From CAYRTD01 sp964595055 (GTDB taxonomy: Bacteria > Bacteroidota > Bacteroidia > Bacteroidales > GCA-2748055): 16,725 nt of DNA. Where the stretch lies: contig CAZQOV010000066.1 in NCBI GenBank assembly GCA_964595055.1, positions 1 through 16,725 of the forward strand, read 5' to 3'. The notes below the pieces were generated by a model, which saw nothing but the letters and a program-made list of their open reading frames with translations, had not been told where the DNA came from and searched no databases. Shown in pieces: positions 6,989 through 14,910 of the stretch (within the stretch, counting starts at the first letter, position 1; each line of letters opens with the position of its first letter). The position numbers and the translations under genes were made by a program.

Positions 6989-7426
6989 ATGTCAAAAGCA
7001 GAAATACATACAGAAAAAGGCGTAATGAAAGTGGATTTTTACGATGAAGATGCTCCAAAAACTGTGGAAAACTTTATCAAACTGTCAAAGGAGGGCTTTT
7101 ATGATGGGTTGAACTTTCACCGGGTTATTCCCGATTTTGTGGTGCAGGGAGGATGTCCGGAAGGAACAGGAATGGGCGGTCCCGGTTATACAATCAAATG
7201 CGAACTGGAAGGGGATAATCAATATCACGATCGTGGAGTGTTATCCATGGCACATGCAGGCAGAGATACCGGCGGGTCCCAGTTTTTCATCTGCCATAGT
7301 CGCAGGAATACCAGTCACCTCGACCGGCAGCATACCTGTTTTGGAAAGGTTTACGAAGGCCTGGATGTTATAGATGATATAAGGCAGGGGGATAAGATTG
7401 AGAAGATTGTGGTGACTGAGGAATAG
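6989..7426 (+). CDS. Cyclophilin-type peptidyl-prolyl cis-trans isomerase
   Basis: This 145-residue single-domain cyclophilin catalyses cis-trans isomerization of proline peptide bonds during folding. It has no signal peptide or lipobox, so it is cytoplasmic. Core motifs are complete: FHRVIPDFVVQGG with catalytic R45 and substrate-pocket F50 and Q53, then DTGGSQFFI (93-101), HLDRQHTCFGKVYEGLDV (110-127) and a short C-terminus. The tryptophan that binds cyclosporin in human CypA is replaced by H110, as in many bacterial forms. The length is close to the minimal bacterial cyclophilin. A good -7 promoter element lies upstream, so it can be transcribed apart from the kinase. It converges with the Gfo/Idh gene. 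Confidence 0.95.
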   Translation: MSKAEIHTEKGVMKVDFYDEDAPKTVENFIKLSKEGFYDGLNFHRVIPDFVVQGGCPEGTGMGGPGYTIKCELEGDNQYHDRGVLSMAHAGRDTGGSQFFICHSRRNTSHLDRQHTCFGKVYEGLDVIDDIRQGDKIEKIVVTEE

Positions 7427-7431
7427 AAATA

Positions 7432-7527
7432 TTATCCACACAATTAAAACTGGTTAACATTTGATCGAACAACAGAGATCGCCCGGAAATTGTGTGGAAG
7501 GCATTAAATCAGTTGGAATGCCTTCCA
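7432..7527. repeat. Two overlapping inverted repeats in a convergent spacer
   Basis: TCCACACAATT (7435-7445) is the exact reverse complement of AATTGTGTGGA (7488-7498), 42 nt apart. TGGAAGGCATT (7495-7505) is the exact reverse complement of AATGCCTTCCA (7517-7527), 11 nt apart. The two share TGGA at 7495-7498, so the hairpins would compete. Neither is followed by a T-run on either strand, so neither looks like a standard intrinsic terminator. A perfect 9-bp DnaA-box-like sequence TTATCCACA covers 7432-7440, but it is single. Confidence 0.65.
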
Positions 7528-7611
7528 GTCATTAAAGATACCCGGGTAGGGCACAGGTTGTGGAAACATAAAAATTAGTAAACCGAACAGCTTCCTAATA
7601 AAAACAGGGAT

Positions 7612-8763
7612 TTATTGAACCTCAACCCACACTCTTTTCTCACTGCTCTCAATAATGGCTTCCACCAGCTTAATGATGTAATGTGCTTCTTCAAAAGTGG
7701 CGAAGACAGGTTTGTGCTCTGTGAGTTTTTTGCCGTCGTAAATGAAGTGGTAAAAAGCCTTTACATTGTTTGTCATGGCATCGTTCCATCCTTCCGGATG
7801 ACCGGCAGCTAGTCCGGTAATTTGTTGGGTTTCGGGAGACATCCACTGGGGATTCCTGATCACTTCCTGGTTGGGCTCGTCTCTGTGTCCTACCCACATG
7901 CGATCGGCCAGTTCCTGGTTCCAGTAAGCTGAGGATTTTGTACAGTTTACCTCGATATCCAGCCGGCATTTTCTGCCGGCACTTACCTGTGATACCATGA
8001 ACATACCCTGGGACCCGTTGTCGAATTCCACCATGACCATTCCCGCATCTTCCACTTCTATGTTCATATCTTCAAAATCTCCCGTCGCTTGCTTCGCAAA
8101 GGCTTCCACCATCCCCCGGGCTTTTTTGCGGATGGGAATGTGGGTCATTAATTTACCATAGACCTTTACAATTTTGGAATCGAGAATCGTTTGGGCGGTA
8201 TCCATCCAGTGGGATCCTATATCAGCCATGGTATTGGAACTTCCACTCAAGGCTTTATCCATTCGCCAGTTGTAGTCTGTTTCATGTAACAACCAGTCCT
8301 GCAAATAGGTTCCATGAACCAAGAGAGGTTTTCCATAAAAACCGGATTTCATTTTATCCTTCATGTCCTGCACCAATGGATTCATGCGATAATTGAAGTT
8401 TACCGCTGCTACGATATGAGGATTTTTCTCAAGAAGTTTTACCAGTTCTTCAGATTCGCTCGAATCCCGGGCAAGAGGTTTTTCTGAGAACAGGTGCTTA
8501 CCGGCTTTAATGATCTTTTCATTGATTTCTTTATGAAGGAAATTCGGGGTGCAATTATGAATGACATCAATTTCGGGATCTTCAAGAATTTCATCAATGG
8601 ATGGGGTAACAATAGGGATATTCCATCCAGCGGCTTTCTTCTCCGCCAGACCGGGATCAATATCTGTACAGGTTTTTACTTCGGCGATACCTGTTCGTCG
8701 AATGGCTTCAATATGACTCGGGCTGATGTAGCCCATTCCAATTACGGCAGATTTTAATTTCAT
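7612..8763 (-). CDS. Gfo/Idh/MocA-family oxidoreductase
   Basis: This 383-residue NAD(P)-dependent sugar or inositol-type dehydrogenase has an N-terminal Rossmann fold opened by SAVIGMGYISPSH (5-17), the family signature EKPLA at 94-98, and NFNYRMNP at about 122-129. The C-terminal alpha/beta domain has the catalytic ADIGSHWMD motif with D181 and H185. No Tat signal is present, so the enzyme is cytosolic, unlike many secreted Bacteroidetes members. The length is normal. The substrate is not deducible; sugars, amino sugars or inositols are typical. It stands alone on the minus strand between a convergent cyclophilin and a long gene-poor region. The ATG at 8763 directly precedes the Rossmann strand, so the start is secure. 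Confidence 0.92.
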   Translation of the reverse strand: MKLKSAVIGMGYISPSHIEAIRRTGIAEVKTCTDIDPGLAEKKAAGWNIPIVTPSIDEILEDPEIDVIHNCTPNFLHKEINEKIIKAGKHLFSEKPLARDSSESEELVKLLEKNPHIVAAVNFNYRMNPLVQDMKDKMKSGFYGKPLLVHGTYLQDWLLHETDYNWRMDKALSGSSNTMADIGSHWMDTAQTILDSKIVKVYGKLMTHIPIRKKARGMVEAFAKQATGDFEDMNIEVEDAGMVMVEFDNGSQGMFMVSQVSAGRKCRLDIEVNCTKSSAYWNQELADRMWVGHRDEPNQEVIRNPQWMSPETQQITGLAAGHPEGWNDAMTNNVKAFYHFIYDGKKLTEHKPVFATFEEAHYIIKLVEAIIESSEKRVWVEVQ

Positions 8764-9642
8764 GCTTTAGTGATTATTACCAGGTTTATATTGTATATGT
8801 ATTTATGATTCAAAGATGATAATCCGAAATCAGAATCGGAAAGTCTATTAAAAATCATTAAAACTCCTTCTTTAGATGTCTAAATAGCCAACTATTCTTT
8901 TTCATGAAACCATTCCACGCTATTCCTGTGGTGTTTACTGTTGCATTTTTTATGTCAAGTATAATGCAGTATCCTGCTAATTGTCTTTATTCCTCTTTAG
9001 CATGAATGATCATTCTAAGCTTCAGATCCGAACTGGAGAAATCTGTACTAACATAATTGACAGTTGACTCTGAAGTGAGTTCTCCCGCAGATAAAGATTT
9101 TTGACCTCTGTGTGGTAGGAGAACTACATTTTTTTTACAAGATTGGGATAGAATATATCTGAAGTATGATTCCATTTATTGGATGTATGGGTATAAATTT
9201 AAGAAAATCGGGGGAATTGAATCTATTTATTTTATCAATAATCTACTTTTGTTGATAAACTTTCTGAAAAAAATCATTATCTGAGATGGAAACCTCAGGT
9301 TGCAAATTTTTCATACTAGCATCTTTAATCGCTAAATTTCACTTTTAATATAAAAAAGAGCAAACTATTATCATAAGCCTATTTTCGAAACCTATTCAAA
9401 GTTAAAAAAAGAAAAAAAATATAATTTATGTTTCTGATTCTTTGAGTAAGCCTCATGTTATTCTTGTTGAAAAAGTGTTAAGTATCATTAAGACAGTGTC
9501 TTAAAACCTTCGAGGTCTTATAAGATACCTCAGCTCACTGCAAGTACATTGCAGTCTGAAGAAATTTTATTAACACTAATAAACCAAATTAATAAATTGT
9601 AAGGATTTTTCGGGTTTTTGAAAAGCTGTTGTGGGTTAATAA
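8764..9642. other. 0.9-kb region without a convincing gene
   Basis: This region is AT-rich throughout, with long A/T runs near 9335-9425. A 62-codon minus-strand ATG frame (8987-9175, ending IIHAKEE) has an in-frame stop immediately before its ATG and no family I recognise. It could be a tiny hypothetical protein or chance. A near-consensus -7 element (CATCTTTG, minus strand, 8811-8818) lies 48 bp upstream of the Gfo/Idh start. The right part carries the palindrome cluster listed separately. No copy of the tRNA-Asp 3' end was found here, so there is no evidence of an integrated element. Confidence 0.5.
9488..9555. repeat. Cluster of three palindromes
   Basis: Three symmetric elements lie within 68 bp. 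TTAAGACA-G-TGTCTTAA (9488-9504) is a perfect 8-bp inverted repeat around one base. GAGGT...ACCTC (9512-9531) encloses the perfect 10-bp palindrome TCTTATAAGA (9516-9525). ACTGCAA-gtaca-TTGCAGT (9537-9555) is a perfect 7-bp stem with a 5-nt loop. They could be operators for dimeric regulators or stems of a small structured RNA. No T-run follows the last one. Function unknown. Confidence 0.6.
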
Positions 9643-9674
9643 AAAAGCCTGAAAATATTGATTTTCAGGCTTTT
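9643..9674 (-). terminator. Rho-independent terminator after tRNA-Asp
   Basis: AAAAGCCTGAAAAT (9643-9656) is perfectly complementary to ATTTTCAGGCTTTT (9661-9674), a 14-bp stem with a 4-nt loop. On the minus strand it begins 2 nt past the tRNA and ends in a run of T, the standard intrinsic terminator form. Confidence 0.88.
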
Positions 9675-9676
9675 AG

Positions 9677-9751
9677 CGGTCTGGACGGGACTCGAACCCG
9701 CGACCTCCGGCGTGACAGGCCGGCATTCTAACCAAACTGAACTACCAGACC
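9677..9751 (-). tRNA. tRNA-Asp (anticodon GTC)
   Basis: The minus strand folds as a complete cloverleaf. The acceptor stem is GGTCTGG pairing with CCAGACC, and the discriminator is G, as expected for tRNA-Asp. The D-arm contains AGTTCAGTTTGGTTAGAAT. The anticodon arm is CCGGC-CTGTCAC-GCCGG with anticodon GTC, and the T-arm is CGGGTTCGAGTCCCG. The 3' CCA is not encoded (GCT follows the acceptor stem), so it would be added after transcription. It has its own promoter-like element upstream and a strong terminator immediately downstream. Confidence 0.97.
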
Positions 9752-9768
9752 ATTGCTGTAGTGCGGTG

Positions 9769-9800
9769 CAAAAATACATGTTTTTTTTATTCTGCAAAAA
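9769..9800 (-). promoter_or_regulatory. Promoter of tRNA-Asp
   Basis: On the minus strand a TTTTTG box (9795-9800) is followed after 18 nt by TATTTTTG (9769-9776), matching the Bacteroidetes TTTG / TAnnTTTG promoter with spacing close to the usual 19-21 nt. The predicted start would lie a few bases before the tRNA 5' end at 9751. It overlaps the short spacer after the upstream dehydrogenase gene. Confidence 0.65.
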
Positions 9801-9813
9801 CAAAAATTAAAAA

Positions 9814-10953
9814 TTATAAAAAATATCTAACCGTGCTGTATTTTATATTGCGTTCTGAAAGATGATTCTTTATGAATTTGAAATATTCTTCCCTACTTCC
9901 CAGAGTTTCCGGCGGATTCACTCCTGTTTTATCAAATAATCCACATAATATTAATTTCGCCGCTGCAGTGCAGGTATAGCCCGTTGTTCTTGCCATAGAA
10001 AGAATACCGGTTTTTTCATCATACTCATCATAAAGATCATAAATGTATTCAACCTCTTTGCCTTGCTCCGTACCTTCAACTATAACCCTCATGATGGTAA
10101 ACTCTTTCTCCCCTTTTTTCCGTTTCCAGTTTTCCTGCAGGAGCGCTAGAGAAAGATCTGCAGGTTTGACTTTTTGTTCTCCAATATTAACTTCCTTGCT
10201 TGAGAAATATCCCAGATGTTTTAAAACTTTAAGGTACTCCACTGTACCGGGATAGCGAAGTGTTTTTTCCACCATATTGGGAACTTCAGTCATGGAGAAA
10301 AGAAGGGATCGGAGTCCGTCGGAATTAAATGCTTCCAGGCTGCCCACAGGGTCAATATCCATCAGTTCAACATCTGATAATGCCGGCTTTGATATTATCC
10401 GGCCATTCTCTTTCAAGCGTGCAGGCCTGGAGTATTCTTCTATTACATCAGCAGGTGACCAGGAAACTTTGTATTCCAGTGGCCATTCACGTTTTACGGG
10501 TAAACCCCCAACGAGACATTTATAGGAATTCACTTTCATGTTTGCATGGTGATATCCCAGGATGACGTTGCACATTCCCGGTGCAACGCCGATATCAGGG
10601 ATGAGGATACAATTATTTTTCTTTGCGAGCGAATTCAGCTCCATGTAATCTTCAGGACAAAAAGAGATGTCGACCATGTTTTTACCTTTTTCTATGACAT
10701 TTTTCATGATCTCAAAACCGAGATTACCTGGAGTTGCGCCCACAATAAGATCCATATCCTTGATTCTTTTGATCAGGACAGATCTATTCGTGAAATCGTT
10801 ATGGTAGGTGTTGATCCCCTTTCCGGAAAGCTTATCCAGGGCTCTTTTATCTATGTCCATTACGTCTACATTATGACCAATGAGTTTAAGATCATTTGCT
10901 ATGAGACTTCCGACATGTCCTGCTCCGAGAACGAGGATTTTTTTTCCGTCCAT
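9814..10953 (-). CDS. Saccharopine/lysine dehydrogenase family protein
   Basis: This 379-residue NAD(P)-dependent enzyme begins with a Rossmann nucleotide-binding motif, VLGAGHVGS (GAGHVG at 10-15). It carries the family segments PDIGVAPGM (119-127) and GGLP (149-152) of the saccharopine reductase / lysine 6-dehydrogenase fold. Its length, close to 380, fits lysine-6-dehydrogenase-like members better than bifunctional saccharopine enzymes. The substrate is not certain: lysine, saccharopine or a related amino acid are candidates. I chose the ATG at 10953 over an in-frame TTG six codons upstream (10971), because it gives MDGKKILVLGAG with the usual spacing before the first strand. It is cytosolic with no signal peptide. 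The tRNA-Asp gene lies 62 bp downstream on the same strand. Confidence 0.83.
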   Translation of the reverse strand: MDGKKILVLGAGHVGSLIANDLKLIGHNVDVMDIDKRALDKLSGKGINTYHNDFTNRSVLIKRIKDMDLIVGATPGNLGFEIMKNVIEKGKNMVDISFCPEDYMELNSLAKKNNCILIPDIGVAPGMCNVILGYHHANMKVNSYKCLVGGLPVKREWPLEYKVSWSPADVIEEYSRPARLKENGRIISKPALSDVELMDIDPVGSLEAFNSDGLRSLLFSMTEVPNMVEKTLRYPGTVEYLKVLKHLGYFSSKEVNIGEQKVKPADLSLALLQENWKRKKGEKEFTIMRVIVEGTEQGKEVEYIYDLYDEYDEKTGILSMARTTGYTCTAAAKLILCGLFDKTGVNPPETLGSREEYFKFIKNHLSERNIKYSTVRYFL

Positions 10954-11077
10954 ACGTAGTTTTTTCTGCAAATTACGATTTTCGCTTAAGATTTTTATAA
11001 GATCAAGAACCTGTGGGTTTCAAAAACTCTCAGGAACTGTTCTTATTACCACTTACCAATTTGCACTACATCATCAA

Positions 11078-11602
11078 CTATTCCATCACCTTAACCTCAA
11101 TTTCAACCTTTACTTCCTCGCCGTAAAGTAAAGCTTTGTTCCCAACATCATAATCCACCCTGTTAATGGTGAATTGTCCTGTGAATTGCGATGTATTTCC
11201 AAGCTGAGTATATGAAAACGGGAATTCTACTGCTCTGGTGGTTCCTTTTATGGTAAGATCAAAAGTTCCGTTGAAGTTTCCTTCATTTATTTCCTCAATA
11301 TCCTTCAATTCCATGGTAATATCAGGATATTTTTCTTCCCAGAAAAATTTTTTTGCCTGAAGGTGATTGTCTCTCATGTTTGTTCCTGTGTTAACGGTCG
11401 AAACTTCAACTGACGCTCTGATGCTTGAATTATCGGGGGTATCCGGATTAAAATCAATGCTGGCTTCGAATCCTTCAAAACTTCCTTCAACCTTACCTCC
11501 GACATTATCGATATAGAATTTTATGGATGCATCATATGTTTGGGCTCCGGTGCTCAGAAAAAAAAGGGGGGGTAACAGGAGCATTAAATATACTTTCTTC
11601 AT
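11078..11602 (-). CDS. Secreted YceI-family protein
   Basis: This 174-residue YceI-like lipocalin-type beta-barrel is from a family that binds isoprenoid or other amphiphilic molecules in the periplasm and is often linked to stress responses. Residues 1-20 are a clear signal peptide ending STGAQ. The mature protein shows family traits: an alternating-strand start (YDASIKFYIDNVGG), RASVEVSTVNTGTNMRDNHLQ, KFFWEEKYPDITM, FDLTIKGTTRAVEFPF, and the terminal INRVDYDVG segment. Its length is standard. It lies 126 bp downstream of the M14 peptidase on the same strand, and no terminator or promoter was recognised between them. The ligand is unknown. Confidence 0.92.
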   Translation of the reverse strand: MKKVYLMLLLPPLFFLSTGAQTYDASIKFYIDNVGGKVEGSFEGFEASIDFNPDTPDNSSIRASVEVSTVNTGTNMRDNHLQAKKFFWEEKYPDITMELKDIEEINEGNFNGTFDLTIKGTTRAVEFPFSYTQLGNTSQFTGQFTINRVDYDVGNKALLYGEEVKVEIEVKVME

Positions 11603-11727
11603 TGTTTTTTAATTTAATTTGTCAATCAAAAAACAGCACAGGAGTATATTTTGTTTTGGATATGTCGATTTAAGATCGGGATTTAAATAGAATTAATTTG
11701 AAATAACAGGTCTTTACCCTGAAAACA

Positions 11728-14274
11728 TCAGAGCAATCCTCCAAAAAATATGGCATTGGCGAATATTTTATTGGTCCCATGCCACAGTCCCCTGAAATTA
11801 GGATTATCAACAAAATGAATGATACGACCATTGCCTGATCTGTGAACCATAACATAGGGTGAATTTGCGATCCGTTCTACATTTTCATCCGAGGAATATC
11901 CACTTAAAAGAGGTGATTCCGTGTATTTTGCAGGAAAGGCGAATGCTGATCCATTTTCTTTAATAACTGTGGCTCTGTTTTTGAATACCGGTATTTCGGG
12001 ATTTCTGTATCCATAAAAGAGAGGATGGCTGAGATCAGCATTGATTTTAAATATACTTCCTGCAATTCTGTGGATATCATTCACCTTATACCTGTCGGCG
12101 TAATTAAATCCTGTAGGATCCGGTTCGGCTTCCGGGACAAATTCAATATTGGTGAAATTGTTTTCATTCAGCCACCATAGAGGATAGACGATGGAAATTA
12201 AGGTGCCACCCTGATCAAGCCACGTTTTCAGTTTTTCATGCCCCTTTTCATTGATTATATCAAGGTTCCAGCCGGAAATACATAGGGTAGTATAGCGATC
12301 AAGATCGACACTTTCCATTCTGTTTCCATCCAGCAAAGTTACCGGCATTCCATAATTTATATCCATGAGATGCCACATTTCACCGGAAGTGTATGCATGA
12401 GATCCTTCACCTGTAACTATTGCAACTTCAGGCTTTTTTAACCTCTCCATGCGACCGGAACCAAGGTTTATGCCCATATCGCTTAAGCCGGTATTTAATC
12501 TGTAAAAGCTAACATTATACCTCGATGAAACTTTATCTGCCATTTGCAGTAAATCATCAGGCTTTAAAGATTGATCATGTATGGGAATAATAATGGATCC
12601 AAAGTTAAATTTTTTTCCTTCCATACTAAATGGTTTCGTAGCTACATAGATGTTAAGGTCATTATTCAGCAGTGTGTACAAAGCTGCCGGGGAATTATAA
12701 TCATCCCATTCCATAACCAGTGCATAATTGCCATTTCCGGTCAGCGCTGGTTTTGCCGGGAGATATGAATTCACTATTTCTCCACGAATATTTGAAAGAT
12801 CTCGCCTATTTCTGATTTCATCATAGTTAATGTTGTAAGAATAGGGAAGGGTCCAGGTGGAAACATCGTAGAAAGTGCTATCCTTGAATTCATCTATGGG
12901 ATCAAAAAAAGAAAGGATAAGATGGTATTGTTCCTGCGAAGTTTCTATGATGAAGGAATGATCTTTCTCATAAACCTGTCCGTTGAGTGTGTAATTTTTG
13001 TTTATTTTCCGGATAAGGATCTGGTGTTTGTTGAGAAGATCGATGAAATTATTCAAACGTGTATGATCATATTTTTCGGAAAAAATATAGGCTTGCACCT
13101 GGCTCTTTTTGCCGTTTTCAACAGACTTTCTGAAAAAATCTTTTTGATAGTGTTTTAATTCTTCATTAAGAGCAGTTGCAGCTCTGAGTGTTGACAGGCT
13201 TACCCGAAAATGATTTTTTACGGCATAGGGAAAAGATCTAAGTCCGTGTTCAGTTTCCCTCAGATGTCCTCTGTACCCCGCCTGTTCGAAAAGAATACCG
13301 ATACTTCCATGTGCATCAGGATAGGAAGATCCTTTTCCAAAGTAGTAATCATCAAATCGTTCTTCGGTGAAATATCTGACCCCTGCTTCATCCAGCGTTT
13401 CAGCATGAAATTCAGCAATTTTACGGGTTAGGGTGTAGTTTTTTTCAGGTACAATCGGGTTATTTCTGCTTTTCACTCCCGGCTGAAAAAAGAAGGTTGA
13501 GTTGGCTCCCATTTCATGGTGATCGGTAAGCACATGGGGAAGCCACTTGTGAAAGAGTTCAATTCTTCCTTCTGTCTCTGGATGGGTTAGCGGAATGTAA
13601 TCCCGGTTAAGGTCAAACCAGTAATGGTTCATTCTTCCTCCGGGCCAGGGTTCATTAAAGCCCCTGGAGGCAGGATCGGATACCAGGTTTTGGCTCCTGT
13701 TCTGGTTGATCCAGCTGGCGTGCCGGGTAAAACCGTCTGGATTCAGGCAAGTATCTACTATAATAATATTCTCTTTGAGAAAATCTTTCAGCCAATCTTC
13801 TTCCGATGCAGCAAGGTAATACATGGTTAGCAGTGAAGAATTGCTGGCACTGGATTCATTTCCATGGACTCCGTAGCCAAGGTGGATGACAAGAGGATCA
13901 GTTATCCCAGGCCGAGATTGGTTTCCGTATTTTGTCTTTTGTATATGGTTTTTTCTTATTGTTTCAAGTTTATCATGATTTTCGGGATCTGTAAATACCA
14001 GGTAAACCAGTGGCCGGTTTTCCCAGCTTCGTGCATATTCAAACAGTTGAGCGCGGTTGCTTTCTTTTGCTATGGAGCGGGCGTAAGCAAGGATCTGGTC
14101 ATGCGAGAAATGCCAGTCACCCACCTGGTAATCTGTAATTTCTTTGGGTGTGAAAATTTTGTCATTAAGTTCAATTGCTTCAGGAAAATAGTAGGATAGT
14201 TTCGTTTGGGACGTGACATTGAATGAGGCACTGAGGAGGTAGCAAAAAAGAGATGCTGTGAAAACAAATTTCAT
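11728..14274 (-). CDS. Secreted M14 zinc carboxypeptidase with C-terminal amidotransferase-like domain
   Basis: This 848-residue exported metallopeptidase starts with a signal peptide, residues 1-23 (MKFVFTASLFCYLL... SQ). The M14 domain spans about 60-360: zinc ligands H137 and E140 in YGVHGNESS, a third histidine in TDHHEMG (H252 or H253), substrate-binding NPDG and LNRDY, and catalytic glutamate E330 in GILFEQAG. The M14 catalytic set is intact, so it should remove C-terminal residues from peptides outside the cytoplasm. From about 615 a Rossmann-like region (PEVAIVTGEGSHAYTSGEMW, later WLDQGGTLISI) resembles a class I glutamine-amidotransferase/ThuA-like fold, without an obvious catalytic cysteine motif. 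The ATG at 14274 is preferred over a TTG three codons upstream because it opens the signal peptide directly. Confidence 0.92.
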   Translation of the reverse strand: MKFVFTASLFCYLLSASFNVTSQTKLSYYFPEAIELNDKIFTPKEITDYQVGDWHFSHDQILAYARSIAKESNRAQLFEYARSWENRPLVYLVFTDPENHDKLETIRKNHIQKTKYGNQSRPGITDPLVIHLGYGVHGNESSASNSSLLTMYYLAASEEDWLKDFLKENIIIVDTCLNPDGFTRHASWINQNRSQNLVSDPASRGFNEPWPGGRMNHYWFDLNRDYIPLTHPETEGRIELFHKWLPHVLTDHHEMGANSTFFFQPGVKSRNNPIVPEKNYTLTRKIAEFHAETLDEAGVRYFTEERFDDYYFGKGSSYPDAHGSIGILFEQAGYRGHLRETEHGLRSFPYAVKNHFRVSLSTLRAATALNEELKHYQKDFFRKSVENGKKSQVQAYIFSEKYDHTRLNNFIDLLNKHQILIRKINKNYTLNGQVYEKDHSFIIETSQEQYHLILSFFDPIDEFKDSTFYDVSTWTLPYSYNINYDEIRNRRDLSNIRGEIVNSYLPAKPALTGNGNYALVMEWDDYNSPAALYTLLNNDLNIYVATKPFSMEGKKFNFGSIIIPIHDQSLKPDDLLQMADKVSSRYNVSFYRLNTGLSDMGINLGSGRMERLKKPEVAIVTGEGSHAYTSGEMWHLMDINYGMPVTLLDGNRMESVDLDRYTTLCISGWNLDIINEKGHEKLKTWLDQGGTLISIVYPLWWLNENNFTNIEFVPEAEPDPTGFNYADRYKVNDIHRIAGSIFKINADLSHPLFYGYRNPEIPVFKNRATVIKENGSAFAFPAKYTESPLLSGYSSDENVERIANSPYVMVHRSGNGRIIHFVDNPNFRGLWHGTNKIFANAIFFGGLL

Positions 14275-14367
14275 ATTCAACAAGGATTTAATGAAAAACA
14301 GGGGCTGAAGTTAGAAATTTATCGGTAAAAATGGCTGAAAAAGAATCAGAAATCCGCTTAATTCCTC

Positions 14368-14910
14368 TTATGGATTGGGATTTTTAAAAAAACTGAAATT
14401 TACACTGCCATAATATCTCAGATCAAAAAAACCGGGCAAGGAATGGAACCGATAATGGGAAGGATGCTCAAGAATGAACCATCCATCGGGTTTTAAAATG
14501 GATCTGGAAAGAATTAGTTCCGGGACACTTTCAAATTCTTTCAGGTCATAAGGGGGATCAGCAAAAACTATATCATAGGTCTGATTAATTTTTTGAATGG
14601 CCTTAAAAAAATCCGTTTTAAACACTTGTATATTTTCAGCATGTAGTGTTTCAATAGCCTTTTTTATGAATTTGAAGTGCTGGAAATTCTTTTCAACCAT
14701 ATGGATCTTTCTGGCTCCCCTGGAAGCGAATTCAAATCCTACACTGCCCGTGCCGGCAAATAAATCAAGAACCTCAAGATCATCAAAGCGGATATGATTG
14801 GATAGAATATTAAACAATCCTTCCTTTGCCAAATCGGTGGTGGGGCGCGCCCTGAAATTCCGGGGTGGTTTTATTATTCTGCCACCGTATTTACCACTGA
14901 TAATTCTCAC
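14368..14910 (-). CDS. rsmD: 16S rRNA (guanine966-N2)-methyltransferase RsmD
   Basis: This 180-residue SAM-dependent methyltransferase modifies G966 of 16S rRNA during 30S assembly. Diagnostic motifs are MRIISGKYGGR at the N-terminus, RPTTDLAKEGLFN (22-34), the SAM-binding LDLFAGTGSVGFE (48-60), and the catalytic DPPY (118-121). The length matches the family. The start codon is GTG (14908-14910 on the opposite strand), chosen because it gives the invariant MRIISG. The gene overlaps the end of the upstream DUF3822 gene by 20 bp, which implies translational coupling. An unlabelled 93-bp spacer separates it from the M14 gene. Confidence 0.96.
   Translation of the reverse strand: MRIISGKYGGRIIKPPRNFRARPTTDLAKEGLFNILSNHIRFDDLEVLDLFAGTGSVGFEFASRGARKIHMVEKNFQHFKFIKKAIETLHAENIQVFKTDFFKAIQKINQTYDIVFADPPYDLKEFESVPELILSRSILKPDGWFILEHPSHYRFHSLPGFFDLRYYGSVNFSFFKNPNP

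Noticed and set aside
7432..7440. TTATCCACA, a perfect DnaA-box match, as a hint of a replication origin
   Set aside because: It is a single box. There is no cluster of further good boxes, no dnaA/dnaN gene and no flanking AT-rich unwinding region, so it is likely chance or part of the inverted repeat.
8764..9751. Integrated element at the tRNA-Asp gene
   Set aside because: Insertion at the tRNA 3' end should leave a copy of its terminal segment at lower coordinates. I see no such copy, no integrase and no phage-like gene in the window.
10954..10971. TTG start six codons upstream for the dehydrogenase
   Set aside because: The ATG at 10953 puts the Rossmann strand at the usual distance from the N-terminus, and nothing supports the upstream TTG.
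10954..11077. Possible hairpin (AAGAAC...GTTCTT with CCTG...CAGG inside, minus strand) as a YceI terminator
   Set aside because: The pairing is interrupted, the loop is large, and the T-run lies in the loop rather than after the stem.
14275..14283. TTG start three codons upstream for the M14 peptidase
   Set aside because: The ATG at 14274 begins directly with a standard signal peptide. The TTG only adds LLN-type residues ahead of it.
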